This document shows positions 35,963-48,265 of a DNA stretch of 64,000 nucleotides, piece after piece. The DNA lies in NCBI GenBank assembly GCA_018343915.1, contig JABRWF010000001.1:2790001-2854000 (forward strand), read 5' to 3'. The translations under genes were made by a program, and so were the position numbers. The stretch is from Agroathelia rolfsii. Taxonomy: Eukaryota; Basidiomycota; Agaricomycetes; Amylocorticiales; Amylocorticiaceae. The notes beneath the pieces were generated by a model, which was not told where the DNA came from, searched no databases, and saw only the letters and a list, made by a program, of their open reading frames with translations. The number at the start of each line of letters is the position of its first letter. The first letter of the stretch is position 1.

Positions 35963-38419
35963 ATGTCTACAGCTATCAATATCTATAAAAAACTCACAGA
36001 AATACCACTTCCTGGTGGTGCAAGGTTCATAAATAAAGATAGTAATAACGCATCTGTTTGTATTGTTTTCTTGATGACTGCTAATAATCACATTTTTCCA
36101 TGTGTGAACTCCGCCAGTTCTTGAGGTCTCCTACAGCTTCACCGATCACGTCCAAAATAAAAAGAGGACCGTTTATAAGCACATATTCCTTTCCGGAGAT
36201 TACACCCAAGTTGGTTCGACTCATGATCAAGGGGATATAGTAGCCTCCGCCATCTCTCCATCGAAGAAATATATTGCCAAGCTGAGGGAAGTGCAATCCA
36301 GCGACTCCAAGAAGCGATTTGTAGAGATCTGGTCGAAAGACAGTCTTTTGATTTGTAAGGACGTAACCGAAGAGCATGACTCTTTCTACACAGATGGTAT
36401 GGGTGCCAACCAGAATATAATAGAACCGGTCTTCTTACCTTTAGCAGAACACATTGCGTCTTTATCTTTCAACAGATCAGAACAGTGTGTCGTCTACTCA
36501 GCCGAAGCAAATGCCCCGAAAGGAGATGACGAAATCGATCCATATGGAAAGTTTCGCTACGCTCCGCATCTCGGGGAAGGCCTGGCAGGGAAACGCAGAC
36601 CAACACTATATTTCTTACACTTCTCACTAGAGTCAAGAGAATCCAGCATTACATCTTATGCTCATCCTGATGGTAGTACGCTCTTCGGTCAAGCCATCTT
36701 CGCTGCATCCCAAGGAGATAGCGATATCCTTTATGCCACTGGCTATGCGAATTCGAATAATGACCGTCGCTTGGGTATAAAGTGGTGCTTAAACAGACCT
36801 ACCACCATCTGGAGACTGGAGTTGTCGAAGACTACATATCAAGTGCACGCATCTCAGAAGCCCACCATTCCTGGGAAAGCTTATCGATCTCCTCGATCAT
36901 TCGGAAATCAATTATACTGGCTAGCAAGCGATACCGAAGGAGTCGGGCATGCCTCTTGTTCCAGCCTTTACTCCTCCGATGTCCTTGTTTCTACATCTAA
37001 ATGTCTTGTGGATGTTGTTTGGGATTATAAACCTACCACCAATAACAGTTTAGAATTTCCTGGGCTATTTCCGGCGACTGTTTCTCTCCCAGTATATCCA
37101 TTTTTATCACTGGGCACTCACGAGGGTTCTGGAAAGAGAGACTGTTTAGTGCTATCATCTACATGGGGATCCAGAACAACCATCGTCCTGGTCGATTTAG
37201 CCTCGGGCCAAGCGAAAGATCTCACGCCTATAGGAGGTCCCGCCGATACTTTATCCTCCGATACACCGCATTATATTTCAAACCAGACGACCCCAGTATT
37301 TTCATGGTCTCTCCTAACCACGGACAGCGCTGAGCGCATCGTTTGTTCGCGTAGTGCACCAGGAATACCCCCTGAGATTATATTAGGAACATTGCTTCCA
37401 GGTGGCCTTGTGAGATGGACCGTGATAGATAAACCAAATCTTGATCAAGAGCGTAAGTTCGTTCCCCTGCTCATGCTAATGATACCATGATATATTCTGA
37501 CGTGGGGGAAAGTCGCTACTAAACTGGGATCCCTCGAGTCCTTCATTATTCGTATTCCAAACCATGAACCCACGGAAACTATTGTCGTCCGTGAGGTTGC
37601 TAAAGAGAAGGACGCCAGACCTTGCATCACAATCCCTCATGGTGGTCCGCATGGAACTTCAACCACTGCATTCAATGCTGCCGTGGCCGCGTTTGCCCTC
37701 CAAAATTGTGAGTGCATTGTTGTAATCCGTTGATCTGGGTTGTCTGAGAAGGATTTAGTCACTATCGCCCTGCCGAATTATACGGGCTCACTTGGATTTG
37801 GAGAAACGGCCGCACGAAAACTTCTAGGGCAATGCGGGACCCTTGATGTATCTGATTGTATCTCGAGTGATCGCTATCTCGACGAACAAGGAATTTCAAC
37901 TCCTGGAAAGCATTTTTTGTGGGGAGGCAGTCACGGTGGATTCCTTACCGGACACTGCAAGTTACTTCCATTGCTCATGTGATTTCACACTAATTGGAAG
38001 GATGCTCAGTGATAGGAAGATATCCTGATGTTTACTCCGCTGCCGTATTAAGAAATCCAGTCATCTCTTGCGGCGAGATATCCACCTCGGACATCGCCGA
38101 CTGGTATTTCACCGAGTTCGGTTTCCCTTATCCTATGGCATCGGCTCCATCTTCCGTACCGCCAGAGACGTATAAATCGCTATATCTGGTCTCGCCAGTT
38201 GCCCATATAGACGATATTAAAGCAAGAGTTTTGTTACTTGTAGGGTTGTCAGACCAGCGAGTCGCGCCCACTCAAGGAATCAATTATTATCACGATCTCA
38301 AGGCGAAAGGAAAAGAGGTTGATATGCTTGTTTTCCCCGACGCCGATCATTCTTTGGACGGAGTCGAGGTGGCTAGGGTCTCGTGGCAGTCTAGTTTGGA
38401 GTGGTTTACGAAGGCTTGA
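35963..38419 (+). CDS. Acylaminoacyl-peptidase (prolyl oligopeptidase family S9)
   Basis: Serine peptidase that removes N-acylated residues from peptides (APEH/AARE type). Start at ATG 35963 (MSTAINIYKKLTEIPLPGG) with an intron from about 36041 that joins FINKD to ILEVSYSFTDHVQNKKRTV, the family's N-terminal block. A seven-bladed propeller domain follows to about 37450, coded mostly by one long exon. The alpha/beta-hydrolase part has PCITIPHGGPHGTSTTAF, ALPNYTGSLGFGE, the nucleophile elbow FLWGGSHGGFLTGH (Ser in GGSHGG), LVGLSDQRVAP with the acid Asp, and FPDADHSLDG with the catalytic His. All three catalytic residues are present. About six exons; stop TGA 38417-38419. Confidence 0.92.
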
Positions 38420-38982
38420 AAGAAAGGCCCCGAGTCTAACTTCTAGTGCGCATACGTTGTTCACCTGACGTGATTCATGAACCCAAGAATTACATACTAA
38501 TGTAACAATTCTGATGTACAAATATCACGGGCCTAATGCTGCGGAAATTAACGAGATTAAGGAAACGTCGAGTTTGCGCACAAGTCATCATGCCAACATG
38601 GTTAACAGAGAATATACAGACCGAACATAAATCGAGCCAGTGCAGCATTCTAGGCACACAACCACATTGACGTTTCTTTTGCTTCCAGTCTCATTGCCAA
38701 CTCTCCACATGGTAATATGAACTTCCTGAGCTTCGGAAATCACTGGGACGATCATTGTGCACATCATGTTCCCGCTTTTGTATATCCTGTATCAATCGGA
38801 TCACTCGGTACTCAAGGTAACAAGACTCAGTCAGTTTCACTTCTGTTATCCACGTCATATGTTCCCATGAATCGTAAATTTACGGCTAGCATCCAACGAA
38901 CCAGAAATCTATATATAAGCGGCTGTGTACCGCCTACATTCATGTCGTTCTTGGGTATCCAAGTCTTCGAGTGTTGCCCAAT
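38420..38982. other. Intergenic, 563 bp
   Basis: 3' flank of the acyl-peptidase gene and promoter of the GH71 gene. Frames in it carry no features. AT-rich block near 38900-38920 (tatatataagc) may act as a TATA element for the GH71 gene. Confidence 0.5.
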
Positions 38983-40553
38983 ATGCATGCTGTATCTCTG
39001 ACACTGTCAATCTTTGGATCATCTCTCTTGATTAGGTCCATCAATGCGGCATCTGTCTTTGCTCATTTTATGGTTAGTTGCATATCCTCCTTAAACTCAT
39101 AGAGACATTCAGTTTCCATAAATGATTAACTGCTAGGCACAAAACGCATATTCATATGCTGAATCGGACTGGGAAAATGATATTTCGATAGCTGCGGGTA
39201 TAGGTATTGACGGGTTCGGTAAGTGGAATGATAGAAATATTTGGAGAATACACTCACTTGTTACACTACATAGCATTAAATATTGCCGAGAATGATTATG
39301 AGGTGGCGAGAATCGATGATGCCTTCACTGCCGCCGAAGCGGCTGGTTTCAAGTTGTTTTACTCATTCGATATGTCCTACACATGGGATGCGTCCGATAT
39401 TGTTTCCATTGTATCAAGCAATGCTAACAGCTCGAGCATGTATCGTTGGAGCAACAAGGTCCTCCTCTCCACATACAGTGGTGAATCTTATGGAGATTCT
39501 TTTTGGTCTGGTGTGAAATCGTCCCTGTTAGATGCTGGTGTGGATGTGACATTCGCACCTGCGTTTACCAGCTACCGCGATCCTTCAGATGCGAATACGA
39601 TGTTAAGCACCTTCTCTAGTATCGACGGATTCTTCAACTGGTGGTCTTGGTAAAGCGCAAATATTCTTGATACTAGGCATTACATCACTAACAATCTGCC
39701 AACGGCAGGCCCGACGATGTTGATTCGCTATTGACTACAGCTACCGATCTAGCTTACCAGTCCGCTATCAAATCGTCTCGTACTGGTCCATACATCATGT
39801 GTAAGTGGTCTTCGTATCAGCAAACCGGTTTTATTATGCTGATTATCCTTTTTAGCTGTTTCACCTTGGCAATTTAAGAACCTTGGAGGTGACAACGACT
39901 GGGTCGAGCTTAGTGATACGCTTTGGCAGTATCGCTGGGAGCAAGCCATTGACGATGTGAAGCCGGACATTGTTGAGATTGTGACCTGGAATGATTACGC
40001 AGAGTCCCATTACATTGGAGACATCAACCCTAACGTCTATCTCGGCACGGATGCATCAGAATACGTCGATGGATTTGTTCACGCTCCATGGAGAATTGTT
40101 GCTCAATATTATATCTCCTGGTACAAGACAGGCTCAGCACCGACCGTTACAGTAAGTGTCCAAGGTTCTTAGGATCATCCTTGTCCTTAACAGGTCCCCT
40201 TCATGTAGGATGATCAAATCATTTTCTGGTACCGCTCACATCCTAAAGATGTAACCTGTACAACGGGGGATCTTCCACGTAACGCAGACTTCCCGGCTGA
40301 TGCGATATTCGCCCTTGCTTTGTTGTCGTCTCCTGCCAATATTTCCTTGGATGTCGGATCTTCCCACTCGGAGTTTCTGGCTAGTGCTGGTGCAACATTA
40401 GGGAGCGTTCCCTTCCCAAAGGAGGACTCGCAGATCCCCTATCTTCAAATTATCAGAGGTAACACTCAGGTGAAGGCAGGGTATGGAAGCATGTATATCA
40501 CGCAGTCATGCGATTACTATAACTTCAACCCGTGGGTTGGTGTAATTAGCTAA
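38983..40553 (+). CDS. Secreted GH71 alpha-1,3-glucanase (mutanase)
   Basis: Glycoside hydrolase family 71 enzyme cutting alpha-1,3-glucan, a fungal cell-wall polymer. Start at ATG 38983 gives a signal peptide (MHAVSLTLSIFGSSLLIRSINA) running into SVFAHFM and, over introns, AQNAYSYAESDWENDISIA and GIDGFALNIAENDYEV, the GH71 N-terminal pattern. Further blocks are LFYSFDMSYTWDASDI, VTFAPAFTSYRDP, GFFNWWSWPDD, VSPWQFKNLGG, DIVEIVTWNDYAESHYIG and HAPWRIVAQYYISWYKTG. The acidic residues of FNWWSWPDD and TWNDYAESHY are the likely active-site residues for the family. About six exons; stop TAA 40551-40553. A role in cell-wall remodelling or attack on other fungi is plausible. Confidence 0.92.
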
Positions 40554-41598
40554 ATGACCACATAAATAAGAGGGAAATATATTGTTATAATCTAATTATA
40601 AGGGTGTTTACTACACTCCATCACATTTTGTTTTTGCTTTTGTTCGTGTAGACGGTAGTATATGTATATTAAAGCTCTGAAGTCTTTTCAATCAATTCTC
40701 AGGTTCCTCTATGACTGCCGATTCATATTCATCAAGATAGTTCAAGTGTCTCTGCATTTACTCCTAACTTCAACGCATTATGTTAGGTTTGGGAGACCAT
40801 AGATAGCACTCCGGAGTTTCCAAGGGTAAAGTCCTATTTCTGCCAATACTTCTACCAACCACTTTACTTTGAGTAAAAGGTTCGGTAAAAGCGGGAGTCA
40901 CGTGACCATAACTTTTTACCAAATCCTTTATCCAAAGTAGAGGGATTTATCCAAAGATCGGTAGAAACGACATTTTTCTTTTGAAAACATATAGGTAACC
41001 TACTTTACCAGGTTCGTAAGCACGCCTCGTGTGTCCGAACAAATATAAGATATCTTTAGGACTTACACGAACAATATAAACTCATAATCATGATGTGATG
41101 CAGTAATCATGAGAGCGGCTGATATTCTGCCGTCAAAAAAGACTTCCGATATCGTTATCTAAGGAGCAAGTGGAGTATCACTTGTATCGGAGGTCAGCTA
41201 GCAAGGAATACACATATACATTTTCACGTTGAAAACGCATTATGTACGTAGCTAGACGTCTATGATCAATTGGTGTTTCCTCGTGCATGCCGCGATGCAT
41301 ACAACACTCGATTAAAGGGTCCCTCATAAGTAACTGCAGACATGTTTTTTAGCAATTCGGCGGCTACACTGCGGGGCTCAGCCATGGAAGCATGGATCAC
41401 ATTCCCTCGGTCTTGTGACATACCCGTGACAGGCGGTCGCGACGTGACACAACCGCGTTATTCAACATTTCCATTTATAGCAATATAGGCAGCGACCTCT
41501 GCGACCTCTCATTTCCTCTATCCTGTCTCCCACTCAACTTTTCCTTTTCACCCTTGACATTGCGATCCGTAAAAATATTTCTTTGATTTATCCTAGTC
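40554..41598. other. Largest gene-free stretch, 1045 bp
   Basis: No supported gene. It holds a degenerate 141-bp foldback (40831-40971) and otherwise AT-rich sequence. The last 200 bp before 41599 form the leader of the next gene (CT-rich 41500-41545). Confidence 0.6.
40831..40971. repeat. Degenerate long inverted repeat (possible MITE remnant)
   Basis: Two arms of about 65-70 nt, symmetric about 40901. The left arm (GTCCTATTTCTGCC... to GGTAAAAG) aligns with the complement of the right arm (GTCGTTTCTACCGAT... to GGTAAAAAG) at roughly two thirds of positions with small gaps. The centre is the perfect palindrome GTCACGTGAC (40897-40906). Related TTATCCAAAG units repeat inside the right arm. 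Confidence 0.55.
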
Positions 41599-43749
41599 AT
41601 GGGAGATGTCACTGTCTCTGCGGTACATGCTCGTCCGCCTTCAGCGCCACTTGGTTCTTCGACGAGATCGAATGCTACGAGTAGTAATGCGAAGCCCAAG
41701 CCACGCCCATCTATCAGACAGAGCTTCAACTTGAGCTCCATGGGCAAGGCGATAGCAGAAGTCATGAACAAGGACAAAGAACGCGAGAAAGAGAAGAGTC
41801 AACCGACGTCCGCAATCAACACTGACAATCCTCGTGCACGAAATAGTGCAGCTGCCAGGCCATCCCTCGAATCAAACACGCGACCCCCCTCTGTCCATAT
41901 AAAACGAACAAGGAAGGACTCCGCACTGCCTATACCAGCCATTGCTCCTTCATCAGAAGACATGGGTGTAAAGACATCCGAAGGCACCTCAGCCGCTGTA
42001 CCCCGTGCCGGTCATATGACACTGCGCCCACGAAAGGCGCCCGCTCCGGCGGACAACGCCTCTTCTGCGCTACCTAAATATCGTCCTCGCTCCGGTATCA
42101 TTAATGAGCCCGTTGTGGTCCAGAAGAAACCTCTAACCACGAAACGAAAGACAAAAAGCAGTGAGGATGCTAAGGAAGATGAAGATGCAAGGCCGAAGAG
42201 CAAGACTGGCGAACCGAAATCGAATGCTGTTCACGAGCCAATCAAGCTTGAAGGCATCACGAGCTCACCATCGCATCGTCGTGTAGCCCTAAAGGAGGCG
42301 TTGGCTTCAGCAGTAAGCGTTTCACCCTCGAGGAAAGCATCGCCAAAACCCTCGTCACACTCATCCTCACCATCTCACTCATCGATAATGGACGGCAAGG
42401 TGGTCTCATCAAGGATACTGGCTTCCTCTGCGTCCGCTCGCTCAACTCCTGGTGGTCGTTCGCTGAAAGAACATACCGGATCTAGTGGAACTCCCGTCGC
42501 TTCCAGTCCCCTACGATCCTCTTTGCGGTCACGCCCTGAATCTCCGCTTGCTCGCCACTCTCGTCGGGAGAGTAAGTCCAATTCTTTAGTCATTAAGATG
42601 CCTGCGTTGTCAAAACCACCAACCGGAAAGGTATTCGAGGACTCGGATGGCAGTGATTCATCGGCAGATGAAGAGGATGTCGAAATGCTTTTAGCACCAT
42701 CTGCCTCCCCCGGAGCGCCAACTCCTGCTATCCCACGTATCCGAGAGCGTACCAACGCTCTTCAGACACCCAATCGTGCTTCTGTAACCGGGAGCAAACC
42801 TACCAGTGCCATACATGAATCTCCAAATCAACTTCCCTCACGAGCGGACATGTCCTATCTTTCACCGCCCTCGGATTCGTCTCCCAGTCGACGTCTCGAC
42901 CCCAAGAGTAGCTTGACTGGCGCTGAGCGTGGCTCCATACTCTCTTGGGAGCAACTGAGCGCACGGACGATGGGTGTTGACGAGCTTGGCACAATGCTAT
43001 CGGATATGGCCGCACCATTCACCGGTGTTGGTACTTTAGATTCGCGCGCAGGCTCGCCGAGTCCTATTATACCTTCTCTCTCGAAAATACCGGAGAGTCC
43101 ACTACTCACCGCTATGCCCTCCCCTGGCGGCTATGGCAGTATTTCGCAAGTGCTTTTACCTGCTGTAACTCCCTCGCCTGCGCCTAGAATCATTCATCGT
43201 GAGAACATACTCAACGACGACGACGACGATGATGATGATGATGATAAGGCGGCCATCGCGCCACCCAACCCTGTCCCTATGCTGAGGCTGAAAGTGGCTA
43301 AAACCGAGACACTGGCCAAAGAGCGACTACAACGCATCGAAGCCCTCGAACAAGAATTGCATGAGATGAGAACCGCCAGATCGCGTGAACGGGAGGAGCA
43401 ATTTTCCCAGATCAATTCGTTGGAAGAGCGGCTGGAGCAGACGTCGCTGCGCACGATGCAAATAGAGGAACAGGCTGCCGCCAGAGCAGCCGAGATTGAG
43501 ACTCACATGCGCGCTAATGAGGCGCGGTACGAAGCCGAGGCTCAGGCTCAGAAAGCGGAAGCCGTTCGCCGGGCAAAGGTCGTGTCTTCCGCTATGGAGC
43601 AGCGCAAATGCGTTGCTACTGTAGCGAAGCAAGAATGGGCACATGTCCGCGAAGTAGCAGATTGCGAGCTGACAGCGATCGAATCTGATATTGCATCGCT
43701 CAATACCCTGTTGATGGGGCTAGACCTGCACTTGCAGCAACTGCAGTGA
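41599..43749 (+). CDS. 716-residue Ser-rich protein with C-terminal coiled coil, unknown function
   Basis: Intronless frame, unusual among its intron-rich neighbours. Not recognised as a known family. The N-terminal 500 residues are Ser/Pro/Lys-rich and probably disordered, with a conserved-looking opening (KPRPSIRQSFNLSSMGKAIAEVM near residues 34-56) and several CDK-type sites (SPSRK, SPLR, SPSRR). Ten consecutive Asp residues lie at about 540-549, encoded by (GAC)4(GAT)6. Residues about 560-716 form a charged coiled coil (LRLKVAKTETLAKERLQRIEA... to LLMGLDLHLQQLQ) containing one Cys-Val-Ala pair. It sits next to the mitotic genes SPC7 and kinesin-6, which with the phosphosites suggests, but does not show, a cell-division role. 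ATG 41599 follows a CT-rich leader. Confidence 0.8.
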   Translation: MGDVTVSAVHARPPSAPLGSSTRSNATSSNAKPKPRPSIRQSFNLSSMGKAIAEVMNKDKEREKEKSQPTSAINTDNPRARNSAAARPSLESNTRPPSVHIKRTRKDSALPIPAIAPSSEDMGVKTSEGTSAAVPRAGHMTLRPRKAPAPADNASSALPKYRPRSGIINEPVVVQKKPLTTKRKTKSSEDAKEDEDARPKSKTGEPKSNAVHEPIKLEGITSSPSHRRVALKEALASAVSVSPSRKASPKPSSHSSSPSHSSIMDGKVVSSRILASSASARSTPGGRSLKEHTGSSGTPVASSPLRSSLRSRPESPLARHSRRESKSNSLVIKMPALSKPPTGKVFEDSDGSDSSADEEDVEMLLAPSASPGAPTPAIPRIRERTNALQTPNRASVTGSKPTSAIHESPNQLPSRADMSYLSPPSDSSPSRRLDPKSSLTGAERGSILSWEQLSARTMGVDELGTMLSDMAAPFTGVGTLDSRAGSPSPIIPSLSKIPESPLLTAMPSPGGYGSISQVLLPAVTPSPAPRIIHRENILNDDDDDDDDDDKAAIAPPNPVPMLRLKVAKTETLAKERLQRIEALEQELHEMRTARSREREEQFSQINSLEERLEQTSLRTMQIEEQAAARAAEIETHMRANEARYEAEAQAQKAEAVRRAKVVSSAMEQRKCVATVAKQEWAHVREVADCELTAIESDIASLNTLLMGLDLHLQQLQ
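43216..43245 (+). repeat. Trinucleotide repeat (GAC)4(GAT)6 coding poly-Asp
   Basis: Ten Asp codons in a row inside the 716-residue protein. It is an in-frame microsatellite and may vary in length between strains. Confidence 0.9.
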
Positions 43750-44253
43750 GGGCTATAGACTTGTGCATTTGTTTTAGTTTTCGAATCATCTTTCCGTACG
43801 TTGCTGCTTCTCTACTCCTCTGGTCTTCCACTATGCTTATTCCAAATTTCGTCTTACCAATGCTAGTACTATATGCATTTACACGGCCAGGCCGTGGACG
43901 AAATCTCCATCTAACACCTTTCATTTTACTTCGAACGAGGATTTTTGAATATATACTAGTGTTGTAGTTATTTACTCATCCAGCGTTTCCTTTCATTCCT
44001 TTCATTGTCTTCTTTTTCGTGACGAATTTTTATGCCCCAATATTTTCATGATATCCATTGTATATGTATTGCACGAAATCTTGAATTTATTGTGAATAGT
44101 AAGAAAAGCTGTGTGTGACGGTTACATATACTTCGTAAGTGTACTAAAAAAAAATTGTTCCTCATTGAAATTGACCGCGAAGATAATGCATGCCATATTC
44201 AAAAAAGTCCCCGATAAATATGAATAAACATAAGGTAAATGCGTGTGCTCAGA
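43750..44253. other. Convergent 3' intergenic region, 504 bp
   Basis: 3' flanks of the 716-residue protein gene (+) and SPC7 (-). T-rich, with a run of A at 44144-44152. No gene was seen. Confidence 0.5.
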
Positions 44254-47200
44254 TCAAGACAGGCACTCCAATGCCTCGATGCAAGCGTCCCATAAACATG
44301 CGTGACTGTCAGCTGGCGTTGCCTCGCGGAGACGCTTCTGTAAAGCTTGCAATACCTTTTGGGGGCTAATTCCATGTTAATGTCAACCATGTTAACTTCA
44401 TTGAATAACCAATTATCGAAAGACTCACTCGATAGTACCGTATACGACATCAGCTTTATATTGAAGAGAGCCGATGGATAAAGGCCAATTAGCCATGGTT
44501 TCGCGGTCGAATATGAATGATATCATAATCTTGCTCTTGATGTCATAGTAGAGCATAGGGAAAGTAGCGGTGAAGCCACCTCCTGAAGGCAGTTCGTTGA
44601 TCGTTATGCGGAATTTGCAGTTCACCATCTCCAGCTGGCGGCGGATGAGGGAACACGATGACCAGAAATCTCTAATCTTTTGAGATATCTACGTTATCAT
44701 TAGCATAGGTTATGCGGGTGCACCGATGATCTATGCAAATTACCTGCGTCGTAGTGGTCAGGTTGCCGTTACTTTGCCTCAGCTGATGCGGCGCCATTCG
44801 CAAAACGGCCGTGTCAAAGCCGGGGAGTAAATCCCTAGCCGCTAGCGTATTTGAGCATTTGGAAAATTCAATACGCTTTGCATTTGGCTTGAAGTCGACG
44901 CATGGGATGAAAACGCGAAAACGGTCCGCTAGTATGAATTCGAACGTATCAGGCGCGATTTTGGTCAGACGCCATCCGTTGATGGACTGAAGGCTTTGCA
45001 ATTCGGCTGTGCAAATTGTCTAGTAAGTACTCTGACAAAGAATATAACCTTTAATTGTTTGACCTTGTTTTCGAGCGACTTCCGATATAGTACTATTTTT
45101 CGTATGATTGATTATACGCTGCGATTCCATGATAATGCTCTCGTTTTCCCGCTTTTCAACTTCCCATTCACTGATTCGCATCTCAAGCATTTCGATTTTT
45201 TGCTGATTATCATTGAGCTCTGTACGTAGCGCCTGAACTTCAGCACTAAATGGTCCTCATTAACACACTAAGGTAGGCAAGCAACGCAAAAACATACCCT
45301 TGTTCAGAAATACTCGTTTTGAGTTCGTTTAAGTAATCTTGGTCATCTTGTTCAATAGAAGCAATGAAGGCCTGTTCTTCTTCGAGTTCGCGCATAATTT
45401 GAGCATATTCTTCACGCAAAGGTGGAAGTAGTGTCTGGCTTTGCTCAAGCAATCCTTGCAAGGTATCCGCATCCTATATTCAGGCGATATTAGCAACAGA
45501 GTCCCCCAGACGAAATCGCACTTTTTTTCTTTCTAGAACAGTACCTTCTCGAGATCTTTGAAGCCTTTGTCTGCACTTTCGTATAGCTGTTCTACCCACT
45601 GTAACTTCCAATCGTACCATTCTCCCTTTGCAGTTGCCTGAGCATGAGCTTTAATGAGCTTAAGCTGATGCAACAATTCAGCTTGGCCTTCTTCGTCTGC
45701 AGTAGCATACTCGCGGAACAGCTCTGGCGTCATGCGAAGCGCCTCTTCCTCAGCTTGAGAGTAATGAGCTTTGCTGCGCGCAATCCATGCCTCGAGATCA
45801 TGCGCAACATGGGTATACAATTCCAGTTGTGGAGCATTAACATTCATGGCGATGCAGTAATCTGCAAGGGGGGCTGATGGCGTCTCATCTTGGGACAAGC
45901 TACTCCTACGAGGCTTTCGGGTTTGACCATGATGGATGGAAGAACGGCGAGGCACGATGATCTCGTCCATGAAGCGGATACCTGTCATCTCCAAGAATTG
46001 TTGTATGGAAATCGATGGCTGCTGCAGAAGTCTCAAGGATAAGTACATCAAATCAAAAGAAAAATAGCACTAGGCAGACCTCTTCTTCAACAGGATCTCC
46101 ATGCTGCTTGTCTGCGTCTGGAAGTATTTCATCTTCTGGTGGTGGGTCATCGGTATAAGTCGGGACATCCTCATCTTCCGGAATTACTTCAGTCTCTTGA
46201 GAAGACGTTACTTCCGCGGTGCTGGGCTCAGGATCCTGGTATACGAATATTTCAGTAGGTGCTAATCGGATTCGAGTGGGTTCTTCCAATGTTTCCTGAT
46301 CCCCAAGTTTCGTCGACTCAACACCCTCTAAGGGCTGATCCTTGTTCGGACTAAAGATATTCCTAGGAAGAGGTTGATGAGGATCAAACCTCGACCAAGC
46401 GTCTCCCGTACCTGGCTGGGCCATACTAGCTCTCCCAGCAAGTTTTCTTGGCCCAGATATTGAAGGTGGGGCGGCACCTATGCTCTTCCTTTGAGCGAGA
46501 TAGCCAGATGGACGTCTAAGCGACAACCTTCGTGAAGACGTGGAACCCGTTGTCCGACTCCCGTCTGGTCCTGGAGCGTTAGATGATCCTTTGGATGGTG
46601 ATATGGCCGCCAATGAACGTTTTTTTGAAGGGGTGGATCCATCAGGAGGGTCATCTGGTGCTGACCGCTTTTTGGGTGAAGGTTTAGCAACAGGAGGAGC
46701 AAAGGCCGCAGAAGGTCGTTGAGGCGTGGAAGACTTTTTAGGTGATGCTGACGGTGGTAGTCGCATAGGTTTAGGCGTAAAACTAAACTGAAAAGGTGTG
46801 GTACCCCCGGTTTGTGGGGGCTTAGGAGCTGAGGTAGAACTCGACGTTGCTGTAGATGTAGAAGATGAGAAAACCGATGGTTGCGGTTTAAAGGGAGCGC
46901 TGAACACTGTCTGACGAGAAGGTGGGGGCGGATCATTTTCTTTAGAAGGTGCTGTTTGTGGTTCTGATTCCGGCGGAGGGGTTGACTCAGGCGGCTCAGG
47001 TGCGTCGGAACTCGCTTCAGAGGCGTGTGTAGCGAGGTAGGGTCTGGTGAGTTCCATAGTTGATCCTTGATCAGTATTCATGGTAAAATCCTCAGCCCCA
47101 AGACTTTCTCGTCGTAGGATATCAGTTAGATTTGTGGTTCTATCAGGATTGTCTGCAAAGCTGCTATCCTCGCTTGAAAAGCTGTCATCTTGCACAAAGC

Positions 47201-48265
47201 GGCCAATTGAATCTCGTGCCGTCTGTAAGCGGGAGACAGCATGCGTGAGCTCCATATCCTCCTCACCCTCCCCGTCGTCGTCGGATGTAGCCTTGGTCAA
47301 AGGTTGATCGCCCGAGTGCGTGGCTGCACGAAGAGCAAGCCAGGCAGGATTTTCTTCAGGAGCATTAAACACGTGTCCCATTGGCACAACAATCTCCATA
47401 GAACGCGAATAATCCGACCCCGTATAATCAGAGGTCGCATCGGAGAAACTTGTAGATCGATTGAAGTCTTCCTCGTCAGGGCCAGGAATAGCGACCTCAG
47501 AAAGCGGAAGCCGTGTTCCAGGGGGCGCAGAGCTGGATCGACGGCGTGCAGTTTGAGATGGCATTACATCGTCTAGTTCCATGCTCATGCCTTCTTCTGC
47601 GTAGTCTTCATCGTCATCGTTGAGAATGTCACTGAGTCGCGGTGGCTTGCTAACATACGTGGACAATCCAATGGCCTGCGTCTCGTCCATTTCCATAGAT
47701 ACCTCCCCTAGCGACTGGCGGATGGAGCTTCTACGACCACGCACGACACCAGGATACTGATTTTCATTGCTGATCTGCGGAGGGGCTGCGCCTAGACCAA
47801 ATGTTAATGTTTGCTGTTTGTAATTTTGTTAGCGACTCACTTTCGGCAGGAGAATTGTGCTCGTCGGACTGAGGACTCTCGATACCAAAGCGACTTGACC
47901 TTCGCCGTCTATCTTTGTCCTTATGAAAAAACCGCACAACCTGCGTCTCTGCAAAGCTCACGCGTCTGTTCAAAGCCTTGCGTGCGTCTGCGCTATCATT
48001 TTGCGAAGATTCCATTGAGTCTGGATCGTCTGTATCTTTCATAGGGAACATTTTCAGTATGCTTTTTCGTGGGCCCTACAGTTGATTTAGCATGTATAGT
48101 AAATATGATGAAGACCGCCTCATAGCGCACGCGAGATAGTCGGGCCCTAGAGGCAGGACTCAGAATTTCAGGGACCATGCTTTGTGCTCGGCGCCTTGTC
48201 GAAGGCCTGGCACTATGATCCGGAATAGCTATAGATTTCCTCCTATTAGGAGAAGTTTGTGACAT
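44254..48265 (-). CDS. SPC7: Kinetochore scaffold Spc7/KNL1
   Basis: Outer-kinetochore KMN-network scaffold that recruits PP1 and the checkpoint proteins Bub1/Bub3. Start at ATG 48265 (MSQTSPNRRKSIAIPDHSA). The two N-terminal PP1-docking motifs are both visible: SILK in GPRKSILKMF (about 48060) and RVSF in NRRVSFAETQVVRFF (about 47960). Two clear MELT motifs follow (EDMELTHAVSRLQ near 47250 and TMELTRPYLATHA near 47050) plus degenerate relatives (SMELDDVMPSQ). A long Ser/Pro-rich region precedes the C-terminal Spc7 domain starting ISIQQFLEMTGIRFMDEI, then coiled coil and a RWD-like end (44254-45000). The last residues are CLWDACIEALECLS. About nine exons. Divergent from kinesin-6. Confidence 0.93.
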
